Assembly (NCBI GenBank): GCA_020832305.1
Contig: JAFIEV010000042.1
Coordinates: 1-64,000, forward strand
Direction: 5' to 3'
DNA from: Cyclobacteriaceae bacterium
GTDB taxonomy: Bacteria; Bacteroidota; Bacteroidia; Cytophagales; Cyclobacteriaceae
Length of the DNA: 64,000 nucleotides
Notes under the pieces: generated by a model
Database searches by the model: none
Seen by the model: only the letters and a program-made list of their open reading frames with translations
What the model was told of the DNA's origin: nothing
Translations under genes and position numbers: made by a program
Shown: positions 18,319-27,626 of the stretch, one piece after another
How the letters are laid out: every line of letters begins with the position of its first letter
How positions within the stretch are numbered: position 1 is the first letter of the stretch

Positions 18319-18552
18319 ATGTGGATCGAAGAAAACAATCGTTTGAAAACTACTTTACAGTTTAAAGATTTTATCGAAGCTTTTTCATTTATGACTAAAG
18401 TTGCCCTGATTGCAGAAAAAATGAATCACCATCCCAACTGGAGCAATGTTTATAATACCGTGGTTATAGAACTTACCACCCACGATGCAGGTAATTTGGT
18501 AACTGAGAAAGACCGCAAGCTGGCTGATGCCATCTCCACCTTATTACAATGA
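18319..18552 (+). CDS. Pterin-4a-carbinolamine dehydratase
   Basis: A 77-residue protein of the PCD/DCoH family, which dehydrates 4a-hydroxytetrahydropterin. The family motif is complete: [18 protein letters not shown] followed by [18 protein letters not shown], including the His-His-Pro site and the Thr-His-Asp end. It is slightly short (usual 90-110) because the N-terminus is trimmed. Its stop overlaps the rsmI start. No aromatic amino-acid hydroxylase is in the window, so the role may be in folate or molybdopterin metabolism. Confidence 0.92.
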   Translation: MWIEENNRLKTTLQFKDFIEAFSFMTKVALIAEKMNHHPNWSNVYNTVVIELTTHDAGNLVTEKDRKLADAISTLLQ

Positions 18553-19241
18553 CCAGGCAAGCTTCAAATTTGTACATTATCCCCACTCCTATTGGCAACC
18601 TGGAAGACATTACCCTTCGAAGTATAAGGATATTGAAGGAAGCCGACCTGATTTTGGCAGAAGACACCCGTACCTCCGGTCAACTCCTCAAGCATCATCA
18701 GATAGAAGGCAGGCTCAAAAGCTACCACGTACACAATGAACATAAAATTGTAGAAGAAGTAATTGATCGTATGAAGTCTGGCGATATTATTGCCCTGATC
18801 AGTGATGCCGGAACGCCATCTATTTCTGATCCCGGGTTTTTACTTATTAGAGAAACCCTTAAAAACGGCCTTCAGGTAGAATGCCTTCCCGGAGCTACTG
18901 CCTTTGTCCCTGCGCTGGTGAAATCTGGATTACCTTCTGATCGCTTCATATTTGAAGGTTTTCTGCCCCATAAAAAAGGCAGAAAAACCCGTTTGCAATC
19001 TCTTATCGAAGAAAAGCGAACAATGATTTTTTATGAATCACCGCATCGTCTTTTAAAATTTTTGGCTGAATGTGCAGAAGTTTTTGGAAATGACCGACAG
19101 ATTTCTGTATCTCGTGAGTTGACCAAAATGTATGAAGAGACTTTTAACGGTACAGTTCAGGATGCCCTGGCATATTTTACAACCAGTGGTGTAAAAGGAG
19201 AAATTGTAGTAGTACTCGCTGGAAAAAATGAAAATGCGTAG
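18549..19241 (+). CDS. rsmI: 16S rRNA (cytidine-1402-2'-O)-methyltransferase
   Basis: RsmI methylates the 2'-OH of C1402 in the decoding centre of 16S rRNA. The 230 residues form the tetrapyrrole-methylase-like fold with [54 protein letters not shown] and the [12 protein letters not shown] motif. Its length is usual for the Bacteroidota form. ATGA overlap with the PCD gene indicates co-translation. Confidence 0.96.
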   Translation: MTRQASNLYIIPTPIGNLEDITLRSIRILKEADLILAEDTRTSGQLLKHHQIEGRLKSYHVHNEHKIVEEVIDRMKSGDIIALISDAGTPSISDPGFLLIRETLKNGLQVECLPGATAFVPALVKSGLPSDRFIFEGFLPHKKGRKTRLQSLIEEKRTMIFYESPHRLLKFLAECAEVFGNDRQISVSRELTKMYEETFNGTVQDALAYFTTSGVKGEIVVVLAGKNENA

Positions 19242-19250
19242 AGAATGCTG

Positions 19251-19258
19251 TAACTTTG
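19251..19258 (+). promoter_or_regulatory. Candidate -7 box (TAACTTTG) before suhB
   Basis: TAACTTTG fits TAnnTTTG and sits about 20 bases before the ATG at 19280. No -33 element is evident. Confidence 0.4.
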
Positions 19259-19279
19259 CAGTGCATAAAATAAAACAAA

Positions 19280-20083
19280 ATGACCTATACCATCGATATC
19301 GAACATATTTTAAATGAAACCATAAAAATAGCTCAAAGAGCGGGTGCTTTTATCAAACACGAAGCCCAGTATTTCGATGCTTCCAAAATAGAAAGTAAAG
19401 GAAAAAACAACCTGGTTTCTTATGTGGATACAGAAGCTGAAAAGATGATTGTTGACACATTGAGATTCACCCTGCCGGAAGCCGGTTTTTTAACAGAAGA
19501 AGGGACCGTGAGTCACAATGGAGAAGAATACCTTTGGATCATTGATCCACTTGATGGAACGACCAATTTTATGCACGGCCTTCCTCCACACTCTGTAAGC
19601 ATAGCGCTTCAACACAAAGAAAAAACTTTACTGGGTGTAGTGTATGAAATCACACAGGACGAATGTTTTTACGCTTCCTTCAATAGCAAGGCATATTGTA
19701 ACAGGAAAGAAATCTCAGTGTCAAACTGCTCTAAAGCGGCGGAAGGCTTATTTATAACCGGATTTCCGTATACATCGTTTGAAAACATGGATCAGTACCT
19801 CAAGCTGATGGATTATATGATGCGCAATACACATGGTTTAAGACGACTGGGCAGCGCTGCGGCTGACCTGGCATACGTGGCCTGCGGAAGGTCTGAGGGC
19901 TTCTATGAAAAAGGATTAAATCCCTGGGATGTAGCCGCAGGTGCACTGATTGTAAAGCAGGCAGGTGGTAATGTGACAGATTTTGCCGGTCAAGAAGATT
20001 ACCTCTACAAAACCGATGTGCTCGCATCCAATGGCAAAGTACATAAGGAAGTTCTTGGTTTTATTCAGAAATTTTTAGCCTGA
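19280..20083 (+). CDS. suhB: Inositol monophosphatase family protein
   Basis: A Mg2+-dependent phosphatase of 267 residues in the inositol-monophosphatase (SuhB) family. Motif A is seen as IIDPLDGTTNFMHGLPPHS (about 91-109) with the metal-binding Asp residues, and motif B as GLNPWDVAAGALIVKQAGG (about 212-230). The N-terminal motif ESKGKNNLVSYVDTEAEK supplies further Lys/Asp contacts. In bacteria without inositol lipids these enzymes dephosphorylate sugar or nucleotide phosphates, so the exact substrate is uncertain. A tiny membrane-protein gene follows after four bases. Confidence 0.92.
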   Translation: MTYTIDIEHILNETIKIAQRAGAFIKHEAQYFDASKIESKGKNNLVSYVDTEAEKMIVDTLRFTLPEAGFLTEEGTVSHNGEEYLWIIDPLDGTTNFMHGLPPHSVSIALQHKEKTLLGVVYEITQDECFYASFNSKAYCNRKEISVSNCSKAAEGLFITGFPYTSFENMDQYLKLMDYMMRNTHGLRRLGSAAADLAYVACGRSEGFYEKGLNPWDVAAGALIVKQAGGNVTDFAGQEDYLYKTDVLASNGKVHKEVLGFIQKFLA

Positions 20084-20087
20084 TAAT

Positions 20088-20228
20088 ATGCAGGAACTGG
20101 TTGTTTTCACCTTGCTGACTTGCGCATTGATCTTCCTTGGATTGAGGATGTATCATAACTTTAGCGCAAAAAACAAAGATAATTGTAGGGGCTCATGCCA
20201 GTGTTCCGGAAAAAAACTTCAGATTTAG
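20088..20228 (+). CDS. Small Cys-rich single-pass membrane protein (FeoB-associated type)
   Basis: A 46-residue frame with one N-terminal transmembrane helix (VVFTLLTCALIFLGLRMY) and a short cytoplasmic tail rich in Cys and basic residues (NCRGSCQCSGKK). The layout matches the small FeoB-associated Cys-rich membrane proteins seen in many bacteria. Here no feo gene is adjacent, and it follows suhB by four bases. The spacing and clean start and stop make it likely a real gene. It may bind metal through the three tail cysteines; that is inference. Confidence 0.65.
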   Translation: MQELVVFTLLTCALIFLGLRMYHNFSAKNKDNCRGSCQCSGKKLQI

Positions 20229-20245
20229 TCTACAACAGATTGTTT

Positions 20246-22348
20246 TTAATCATTGTAACTTTCCCTGAGTTTTTGAGACCCATCGGCAAATAAAACAACA
20301 ATGCTTCTTTCCGCTACCTTAATAGCTGGCTGGTCAATAAAAAGGGCACTTCTGGGCTCTGTGAAATCTAAAGGCGGAGCCAGGGCTGTATTGACCAATT
20401 GTCTGTATCTTTTGCCATCGTTAAGCGGAGGTAACTCAAATTCGAGGGACTCCCAGTAAAAGTTCATCATCACATGCAACCTTTCCCCTTCTTTAGGGTG
20501 TACCAGAGTAAAGGCCAGCGCATGGGAATTATCTCCCCAGTCGGGTTTAAAAGCACTGGTTCCATGCCAGCAAATATGAGGCATATCTGCCTGATCGCAG
20601 GTAGCCAGCATTTTTTCAACACGTAAAACCCCAAGAGCCTGGGTTGCACGAATCACACCTTTGGTAAAACGCAAAAGATCGTTGTTTTTCTCAAGTAAAC
20701 TCCAGTCAAACCAACTCACTTCATTATCCTGGCAATAGGCGTTGTTATTTCCCTTTTGGGTGCGTCCTGCTTCATCACCCATCAGCAGCATTGGTGTGCC
20801 CTGTGAGAAAAAAAGTATGGTTATAAAATTTCTTACCTGCTTCATACGAAGTTGATTCACATTGGCACTTTTTGAATTGCCCTCTACCCCGCAATTCCAG
20901 CTGTGGTTTTCATTGGCGCCATCGCGTTGGCCTTCAAGGTTGGCTTCATTGTGCTTGCGATTATACGAAACCAGGTCCATCAAGGTAAATCCATCGTGAC
21001 AGGTTACAAAGTGAATACTGCGGTTGGGTTCACGATCGGGCTGAACAAAAAGGTCTGGACTTCCTATGAGTTTTGAAGCCATCTTTGATACCATTCCACG
21101 GTCACCTTTTACAAACCGCCTTACATGATCGCGATATTTTCCATTCCATTCTGCCCAGCGGTCACCAATAAAGCTACCGACCTGATACAAACCGGCCGCA
21201 TCCCAGGCCTCTGCAATTATTTTTGTGCCGGCAAGTACAGGGTTTGATTCTATTTCCCACAATACCGGAGGGTTTTCAAGGGGCACCCCGTATTCATCCC
21301 GCGAAAGAACCGAAGCGAGGTCAAAGCGAAACCCATCGACGTGAAATTCAGTTACCCAGCTTTGAAGGCAATCCATAATCATTCGTCTTACAATAGAATG
21401 ATTGGCATTTAAGGTATTCCCACAGCCGGTATAGTCATTGTATGCCAATGTTTTGGGATCGATGATATAATAGGCTTTGTTTTCAAGTCCCTTTAAAGAA
21501 ATCACCGGGCCATCGGCACCAGCTTCTGCTGTATGGTTGAATACCACATCGAGAATTACTTCTATACCAGCCTTATGAAAAGCTTTTACCATATCCCGAA
21601 ATTCGTTTAGCACTTCGAGCGGACGATCATCTGCTGCTTTGCTGTATCCTGTATGGGGTGCAAATAATGCAATGGGACTATAACCCCAGTAATTATGGAG
21701 CGGTGGTCGTGCATCTTGTTCGTCGAAATGCTGTACGGGCATAAGCTCAACTGCCGTAATACCAAGCTCTTTGAGATAGGGTATCTTGGCAATAAGGCCA
21801 GAATAGGTTCCTCTTCTATCTTTAGCCACGCCAGAATTGGGGTGCGCCGTAAATCCTTTTACATGCATTTCATATATAATTGACTCTGAATAGGGCCGCT
21901 GAATCGGCCGGTCTCCTTCCCAGTCATAATCAAATGGATCAGCCACAACAGATTTTAGTGCCGTGGCAAAATTATTACCCGGCTTTGAGGCTGCTTTGCG
22001 ATCATAATTATACCTATTAGAAACGGCACGGCTGTAAGGGTCAAGAATGAGCTTATGTCTGTCGTAATAATGGCCTTTTGAAATATCCTCTGGCCCGAAG
22101 ATGCGGTATCCATAGAGTTGCCCAGGCTTGATATGATTTACAAAGATATGCCAGTAGTAAAAGGTACGGTTGTATTTTGGATCCAGCCTGATAACTCTTG
22201 CCGGTTTGGCATCTTCAGGGCGGTCAAACAATAGTAAATCCACTGCATAAGCATTCTTCGAGAATATGCTAAAATTAACCCCTTCAGGGTAACAGGTACT
22301 TCCCAGGGGATGACTCCAGCCATAGGGAATATTAACTACATTAATCAT
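20246..22348 (-). CDS. glgX: Glycogen debranching enzyme GlgX
   Basis: A 700-residue GH13_11 isoamylase-type enzyme that cleaves alpha-1,6 branches in glycogen. An N-terminal CBM48-like domain (SHPLGSTCYPEGVNFSIFSK) precedes the (beta/alpha)8 barrel. The four GH13 regions are seen as DVVFNHTAEAG (I), DGFRFDLASV with the nucleophile Asp (II), IIAEAWDAAG with the acid/base Glu (III) and VTCHDGFTLMD (IV). The LMGDEAGRTQKGNNNAYCQD stretch is typical of GlgX/TreX. No other glycogen gene lies beside it. It is convergent with the suhB cluster. Confidence 0.96.
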   Translation of the reverse strand: MINVVNIPYGWSHPLGSTCYPEGVNFSIFSKNAYAVDLLLFDRPEDAKPARVIRLDPKYNRTFYYWHIFVNHIKPGQLYGYRIFGPEDISKGHYYDRHKLILDPYSRAVSNRYNYDRKAASKPGNNFATALKSVVADPFDYDWEGDRPIQRPYSESIIYEMHVKGFTAHPNSGVAKDRRGTYSGLIAKIPYLKELGITAVELMPVQHFDEQDARPPLHNYWGYSPIALFAPHTGYSKAADDRPLEVLNEFRDMVKAFHKAGIEVILDVVFNHTAEAGADGPVISLKGLENKAYYIIDPKTLAYNDYTGCGNTLNANHSIVRRMIMDCLQSWVTEFHVDGFRFDLASVLSRDEYGVPLENPPVLWEIESNPVLAGTKIIAEAWDAAGLYQVGSFIGDRWAEWNGKYRDHVRRFVKGDRGMVSKMASKLIGSPDLFVQPDREPNRSIHFVTCHDGFTLMDLVSYNRKHNEANLEGQRDGANENHSWNCGVEGNSKSANVNQLRMKQVRNFITILFFSQGTPMLLMGDEAGRTQKGNNNAYCQDNEVSWFDWSLLEKNNDLLRFTKGVIRATQALGVLRVEKMLATCDQADMPHICWHGTSAFKPDWGDNSHALAFTLVHPKEGERLHVMMNFYWESLEFELPPLNDGKRYRQLVNTALAPPLDFTEPRSALFIDQPAIKVAERSIVVLFADGSQKLRESYND

Positions 22349-22469
22349 ATATATTCAGAGCTTTTTCCCGCAAATCTTTACCCCTCAAATATGTCTATGA
22401 AATCTGGGATATAAAAATCATTTTAACTTTGTTATGTCTGTCGCTGATAAATTTTTATTCAGGGGAAAC

Positions 22470-22498
22470 TTGAGATTGTTCCGGCAGGTTTATATTTG
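22470..22498 (+). promoter_or_regulatory. Candidate promoter of the BamE-like lipoprotein gene
   Basis: TTG at 22470-22472 and TATATTTG at 22491-22498 with an 18-base spacer are close to the -33/-7 consensus. The ATG follows at 22525. Confidence 0.5.
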
Positions 22499-22524
22499 TA
22501 GGCCCATTACTGAAATACTGATTT

Positions 22525-22908
22525 ATGAAAATGCTCAGAATACTTGCCATATTTTTATTTGCTGCCACTGTCATGCTCAGCGGATGTTATAGAAAAAAAA
22601 GACTTGTAGATTTTGACTCTGACCGGTGGATAGAAGACAGGCAAGGTTGCAGTTCTGAACGAATCTTAATGAAGGATGAGCTGCTTAAGGTTAAATTTAA
22701 GCTGAGGGGTAAATCCACATCTGAAATAACTGACATTTTGGGGAAACCCGATGCGCAGGAACTGTATCAAAGAAACCAAAAGTACTATATTTATTATCTG
22801 GAGCCCGGTCCTAACTGTACTGTAAAAGAAAACACGAAACCTCTTTGTCTTTACATAAGGTTTTCTGCGGTGGGAATTGCCAGTGAAATCACCTTGAGAA
22901 GAAGCTGA
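22525..22908 (+). CDS. BamE/SmpA-like lipoprotein
   Basis: A 127-residue lipoprotein: the signal peptide ends in the lipobox LSGC (Cys21). The mature part has the short two-helix, three-strand pattern of the SmpA/OmlA fold: KFKLRGKSTSEITDILGKPD, then YYIYYLEPGPNC and LYIRFSAVGIASEITLRR. BamE proteins stabilise the outer-membrane beta-barrel assembly machine, but many distant lipoproteins share the fold, so the function is not certain. The gene stands alone between divergent glgX and the Mrp operon and has its own candidate promoter. Confidence 0.7.
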   Translation: MKMLRILAIFLFAATVMLSGCYRKKRLVDFDSDRWIEDRQGCSSERILMKDELLKVKFKLRGKSTSEITDILGKPDAQELYQRNQKYYIYYLEPGPNCTVKENTKPLCLYIRFSAVGIASEITLRRS

Positions 22909-22934
22909 AAATCTTTTAAAATTTATATTTTTTG

Positions 22935-22965
22935 AAGCACATGTTTATATGCTTTGATTTTTTTT
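22935..22965 (+). terminator. Weak terminator-like hairpin after the lipoprotein gene
   Basis: A 5-bp stem AAGCA/TGCTT (22935-22939, 22950-22954) is followed by a run of eight T. The short stem makes it uncertain. Confidence 0.35.
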
Positions 22966-23033
22966 GTATCATAGCGAATCTTTATTAGCAGATTTTTAGT
23001 TTAATTCGTTTTTGTGGCATTAAAATTCGATGC

Positions 23034-25340
23034 ATGTTAATTGCAGTTTTATCAGGTTTTATTCTGGCGTTCATAATGGCATTTACCGGCCGATGGTTTA
23101 AAGGAAAGCTATCACTTTTGCTTTCATCTGTGCCTGTATTATTATTTCTGTATTTTCTCCAATACAGCTCTACGGTTGCGCAAGGTGAAACTTTATTGTT
23201 CTCCTACACCTGGGTCCCCTCGATGGATATTGATTTCGTGTTTTACCTAGATGGTCTGTCCCTGTTGTTCAGTTTACTGATTACGGGCATAGGCAGCCTT
23301 GTGTTTATATATACTGCTGCCTATATGAAGAATCATGAATATCTCGACCGATTTTTTGCATATCTGGGTATGTTTATGGCTTCTATGCTCGGCGTGGTTT
23401 TGTCAGACAATGTAGTAACCTTATTTATATTTTGGGAATTAACCAGCATCAGCTCATTTTTTCTGATTGGTTTTAAAAACGAAAGTGCAGAATCGAGAAA
23501 ATCGGCCCTTCAGGCTCTTGTCATTACCGGATTAGGCGGTCTATTTCTTTTAGGTGCTGCTGCACTTCTGGGCCAGATTACACAGTCGTATTCAATACAA
23601 GAAATGCTTCAGTCGGGAATAAGTATTGAATCGAGCCCGCTCTACGGCATAGTATTACTTTTAATATTTGTTGCTGCCTTCACCAAATCGGCTCAGTTTC
23701 CATTTCATTTTTGGTTGCCCGGTGCAATGACTGCACCAACTCCGGTATCAACATATCTTCATTCGGCAACAATGGTTAAGGCAGGCATCTATTTGCTCGC
23801 CAGAATGAGTCCACTGCTGGGTGGTCAGCCAGCCTGGTCATTAACGCTTATGATCTTTGGTGGTATAACCATGTTATATGCTGCCTTCCATGCCATTTAC
23901 CGGACAGACCTTAAGGCAATTCTTGCTTACTCCACAGTATCGGCACTGGGAATCCTCGTTTTTTTGATTGGTATGGGTACTGAAAAATCATTACTCGCCG
24001 CATCGCTGTTTATCCTGGTGCATGCACTATATAAAGCTTCTTTATTTCTCGTGGCCGGCACCATTGACCATGAGGCCGGCACCCGCAATCTCGATCAACT
24101 CGGTGGCCTCCGTAAGGTATTAATGCCTTTGGCGATTGCCGGGTTACTGGCGGCAATTTCCAATGCCGGAATTCCGCCAACCATTGGTTTTGTTGGCAAA
24201 GACTTGATTTACGAAGCTACCCTGGGTACGGATAGCACTTTGTGGTTATTTACGCTGGTGGCCTTAATAACCAATATATTATTACTTGCTGCCGGATTTC
24301 TGGCAGGCATAAAACCATTTACCGGGCCGATGCCCGATGCACTCAAAGACACCCATGCTGCTCCGGTGTTGATGTGGCTGCCCCCTTTACTATTAGCTGT
24401 GCTTGGCCTGGCCTTAGGATTATACCCGGCAATGATCGAAGGATTTACCCGTGCTGTGCATAGTTCACTGCTGGGCAGTACTTCTACAGCCCATCTGGCA
24501 TTGTGGCATGGATTTAACCTGGTTTTACTCTTAAGTCTGGTTACCCTGGCACTGGGGGTCACATTATATATGGTCATCCGGCCATCGGCAGAACGTCTGG
24601 CTAAAGTTGAAAGGTTTGAAAAATTTTCTCCCAAATTTATATTGAATGGTTTGGGGGCAGCAGGGACCTTTTTCGCCAGGGCTATTACCAGCCTTTTGCA
24701 AAACGGATATCTGAGATATTATGTATTTACCATCATTTCTTTTCTGACCTTGCTCATGGCCTATAAAATTATCAGTGGTGTAAATTTATACATAGATTAT
24801 AGCCGCCTAAGTATATTATCTGCCAAGGAAATCATCATTTTCAGTATAATGCTGGCATCCATATTGTTTGCCATATTCACAAATTCAAGGTTGGCCGCTG
24901 TTGCAAGTATGGGTATAATGGGCTATTCGATTTGTCTGTTATTCGTGTTTTTCAGCGCCCCTGATTTGGCCATGACCCAATTTGCCATAGACACCCTCAC
25001 TGTGATCTTATTTGTTCTGGTATTGTACCATCTTCCAAAGTATCTGGTACTTTCAGAGACCGGCATCAGACTCAGGGATGCAGCGCTCTCTATCACTTTT
25101 GGCTTATTTATGACCATTACCATAATAGAAGTGCTTAATGAACCGGTTGACAAGATTACCAGTGCCTATTATGCTGAGAATGCCTATAAACTGGCCAAAG
25201 GCAAAAATATAGTTAATGTCATCTTAGTAGATTTCAGAGGTATTGATACCATGATAGAAATAACCGTTCTGGCCATTTCCGCTGTGGGTGTCTTCGGTCT
25301 GCTGAAGTCTAAAGTAAATGAAAACCCCTTGAAAGAATAG
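23034..25340 (+). CDS. mrpA: Mrp Na+/H+ antiporter subunit A
   Basis: The large inner-membrane subunit (768 residues) of the seven-gene Mrp-type Na+(or K+)/H+ antiporter, related to NuoL and MbhH/E. The N-terminal ND5-like region has LYFLDGLSLLF-like sequence (FVFYLDGLSLLFSLLITGIG), the essential FIFWELTSISSFFLIGF motif, KSAQFPFHFWLPGAMTAPTP and the TVSALGILVFLIGMG helix. The C-terminal third corresponds to the MbhE/DUF4040 part (FFSAPDLAMTQFAIDTLTVI, VNVILVDFRGIDTMIE). It has at least 18 predicted membrane helices. It is the first gene of mrpABCDEFG. Confidence 0.96.
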   Translation: MLIAVLSGFILAFIMAFTGRWFKGKLSLLLSSVPVLLFLYFLQYSSTVAQGETLLFSYTWVPSMDIDFVFYLDGLSLLFSLLITGIGSLVFIYTAAYMKNHEYLDRFFAYLGMFMASMLGVVLSDNVVTLFIFWELTSISSFFLIGFKNESAESRKSALQALVITGLGGLFLLGAAALLGQITQSYSIQEMLQSGISIESSPLYGIVLLLIFVAAFTKSAQFPFHFWLPGAMTAPTPVSTYLHSATMVKAGIYLLARMSPLLGGQPAWSLTLMIFGGITMLYAAFHAIYRTDLKAILAYSTVSALGILVFLIGMGTEKSLLAASLFILVHALYKASLFLVAGTIDHEAGTRNLDQLGGLRKVLMPLAIAGLLAAISNAGIPPTIGFVGKDLIYEATLGTDSTLWLFTLVALITNILLLAAGFLAGIKPFTGPMPDALKDTHAAPVLMWLPPLLLAVLGLALGLYPAMIEGFTRAVHSSLLGSTSTAHLALWHGFNLVLLLSLVTLALGVTLYMVIRPSAERLAKVERFEKFSPKFILNGLGAAGTFFARAITSLLQNGYLRYYVFTIISFLTLLMAYKIISGVNLYIDYSRLSILSAKEIIIFSIMLASILFAIFTNSRLAAVASMGIMGYSICLLFVFFSAPDLAMTQFAIDTLTVILFVLVLYHLPKYLVLSETGIRLRDAALSITFGLFMTITIIEVLNEPVDKITSAYYAENAYKLAKGKNIVNVILVDFRGIDTMIEITVLAISAVGVFGLLKSKVNENPLKE

Positions 25341-25343
25341 ATA

Positions 25344-25754
25344 ATGAAAAGTATTATATTAAAAACAGGCTCAGATTATCTGCTCCCTTTGCTGATTATG
25401 TTTTCAATTTTTATCCTCTTAAGAGGCCATTATTTACCTGGAGGTGGCTTTGTAGGGGGGTTGATTGCATCTATCGCTTTTGTATTGCACTTTTTTGCCA
25501 ATAGTCTCGAGAATACCAAAAATATTATCAGAATACATCCGGGCTTGTTAATACCTGTAGGTCTGGTTTTTGCGCTGTTCAGCGCTATTATCCCTTTGTT
25601 TTTAGACCAGGCTGTCATGACTGCGCAATGGATGCATGAACCATTGCCGGTTATTGGCATGGTAGGCACTGCCCTTTTGTTTGACATAGGTGTTTACCTG
25701 GTAGTTCTTGGTGTAACCCTTACCATCATATTCACCATTTCAGAAACGATGTAA
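25344..25754 (+). CDS. mrpB: Mrp antiporter subunit B
   Basis: A 136-residue, four-helix inner-membrane subunit of the Mrp antiporter. The signature ILLRGHYLPGGGFVGGLIAS near the N-terminus is highly typical of MrpB/MnhB, and the end VVLGVTLTIIFTISE is also usual. It starts three bases after mrpA. Confidence 0.95.
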   Translation: MKSIILKTGSDYLLPLLIMFSIFILLRGHYLPGGGFVGGLIASIAFVLHFFANSLENTKNIIRIHPGLLIPVGLVFALFSAIIPLFLDQAVMTAQWMHEPLPVIGMVGTALLFDIGVYLVVLGVTLTIIFTISETM

Positions 25755-25757
25755 GAT

Positions 25758-26120
25758 ATGGAATTACTGATGGCCATAATGATTGGCGTTTTATACGCTG
25801 CCGGAATTTACATGATCCTGAGAAGAAGCATGGTGAAACTTATCATAGGGCTCACTTTTCTGGGTAATGGCGCCAATTTACTTATCTTTTTGTTAGGAAG
25901 AATCACCAAGGGAAAACCTCCGATTATTCCTTCAGATGCCTCTTTACTATCAGATGTTTATGCAGATCCTGTTCCTCAGGCACTGATATTGACGGCTATT
26001 GTTATTAGTTTCGGTTTACAGGCTTTCGCCATAATTCTCGTAAAGAAAGCCTATGAGGTGGTAAAAACCGATGATATGGATCAAATGAATAATACTGACA
26101 GAGACGATCATGAAGGATAA
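25758..26120 (+). CDS. mrpC: Mrp antiporter subunit C
   Basis: A 120-residue NuoK-like subunit with three transmembrane helices. It shows AAGIYMILRRSMVKLIIGLT, GNGANLLIF and DPVPQALILTAIVISFGLQA, all characteristic of MrpC/MnhC. The last ten codons overlap the start of mrpD. Confidence 0.95.
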   Translation: MELLMAIMIGVLYAAGIYMILRRSMVKLIIGLTFLGNGANLLIFLLGRITKGKPPIIPSDASLLSDVYADPVPQALILTAIVISFGLQAFAIILVKKAYEVVKTDDMDQMNNTDRDDHEG

Positions 26121-27615
26121 TCTGATAATATTACCTGTTTTATTTCAGCTTTTCAGTGCGGTGGTACTGCTTTTTATGTGGAACTCCACCCCAAGGCAAA
26201 AGATTACAAGTGTTCTGTTGAGTTTGGTCTCGCTGGCCATATCGGCCTATATTTTTGCAAATGTTTACCAGACGGGAATTATAAGCACACAGGCAGGCAG
26301 CTGGAAAGCCCCATTTGGGATCACTTTTGTCGCAGATCTCTTCAGCTCAACCATGGTATTGATCAGTTCTGTGGCTGGTCTGGCAGTTTCTGTTTTTTCT
26401 ACTGCTACCATAGGAAAAAACAGACTGAGATTTGGATATTTTCCCGTATTGCATTTTTTAATCATGGGCCTGAATGGCGCCTTCCTGACGGGGGATATTT
26501 TTAACCTGTACGTTTGGTTTGAGATCATTATTATCGCTTCTTTTGTTTTAATTACCATTGGAGGAGAAAAAGATCAATTAGAAGGCGCTATGAAATATGT
26601 CACCATGAATCTGCTGGCATCTTCCATTTTTCTCACTGCCATAGCCATGTTGTATGGCCTTACCGGCTCCCTCAATATGGCTGACCTATCATTGAGGGTA
26701 GCTGAAGTACAAAACAGAGGCCTGGTTAATGTTACAGCCATGCTCTTTTTTGTGGGCTTCGGTATTAAATCGGCGATTTTCCCTCTGTATTTCTGGCTGC
26801 CTGCCTCATATCATACCCCGCCATTTGCAGTATCTGCAATTTTTGGCGGTCTGCTTACAAAAGTTGGGGTATATGCTATGCTCAGGATTTTTACCCTCGT
26901 TTTTGAAATGGATGCTTTCCTTTCTAACCTCATTCTGGTTATTGCTATTCTCACCATGCTCACTGGTGGACTGGGGGCCTTGATACAGAACAATATCAGA
27001 AGGATGCTTGCCTATCTGATCATTTGTCATATCGGATTTATGATTGCAGGTCTGGGAATGTCAACAACTTTATCGTTTAGTGGTGCACTGTATTACCTGA
27101 TACATGATATTGTAGTTAAAACCAATATTTTTCTCGTTGCAGGACTCATTTTCGCAATTTGCGGCACAGAAAATCTGAAAATGGCTGGAGGTCTGTATGC
27201 ATCGCACCCAAAACTCAGCTTATTGATGGCTATACCTTTGTTCTCACTGGCTGGAATACCGCCGCTTTCGGGCTTTTGGCCTAAATTGACCTTGATTAAA
27301 GCAAGTTTTGTTCAGGAAGATTATGTTGTGTTTACTTTTATTTTACTTGCAAGTTTTGTAACTCTGTTTGTACTTGCCAGACTCTGGGCAGAGGTTTTCT
27401 GGAAAAAAAGGGAGCATATTTCCAATGATGACTTCTTCTGTTTTAATGATTACCTGCCAAAGGAAAAAGCCGCTATGGTATTTCCAGTGATCTTTTTGGC
27501 TGCGATTTCTTTATTTCTAGGCCTCGGGGCAGAGTTTATTAATAATATTGCATGGCAAATTGCCAGTGAACTTTCGGACCCCTCAAAATATATTGATATT
27601 GTTTTGGGTAATTAA
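26110..27615 (+). CDS. mrpD: Mrp antiporter subunit D
   Basis: A 501-residue NuoM/NuoN-like proton-translocating subunit with about 14 helices. Family features are FNLYVWFEIIIIASFVLI, FGIKSAIFPLYFWLPASYHT, a conserved Lys helix, LIQNNIRRMLAYLIICHIGF and LAGIPPLSGFWPKLTLIKA. The Glu in WFEI and the Lys in the IKSAIFP helix are the expected ion-path residues. It overlaps mrpC by 11 bases. Confidence 0.96.
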   Translation: MKDNLIILPVLFQLFSAVVLLFMWNSTPRQKITSVLLSLVSLAISAYIFANVYQTGIISTQAGSWKAPFGITFVADLFSSTMVLISSVAGLAVSVFSTATIGKNRLRFGYFPVLHFLIMGLNGAFLTGDIFNLYVWFEIIIIASFVLITIGGEKDQLEGAMKYVTMNLLASSIFLTAIAMLYGLTGSLNMADLSLRVAEVQNRGLVNVTAMLFFVGFGIKSAIFPLYFWLPASYHTPPFAVSAIFGGLLTKVGVYAMLRIFTLVFEMDAFLSNLILVIAILTMLTGGLGALIQNNIRRMLAYLIICHIGFMIAGLGMSTTLSFSGALYYLIHDIVVKTNIFLVAGLIFAICGTENLKMAGGLYASHPKLSLLMAIPLFSLAGIPPLSGFWPKLTLIKASFVQEDYVVFTFILLASFVTLFVLARLWAEVFWKKREHISNDDFFCFNDYLPKEKAAMVFPVIFLAAISLFLGLGAEFINNIAWQIASELSDPSKYIDIVLGN

Positions 27616-27626
27616 ATGACACAAAA

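Noticed and set aside
24209-24634. 141-codon minus-strand frame inside mrpA
   Set aside because: Antisense to conserved membrane-protein codons; a typical shadow.
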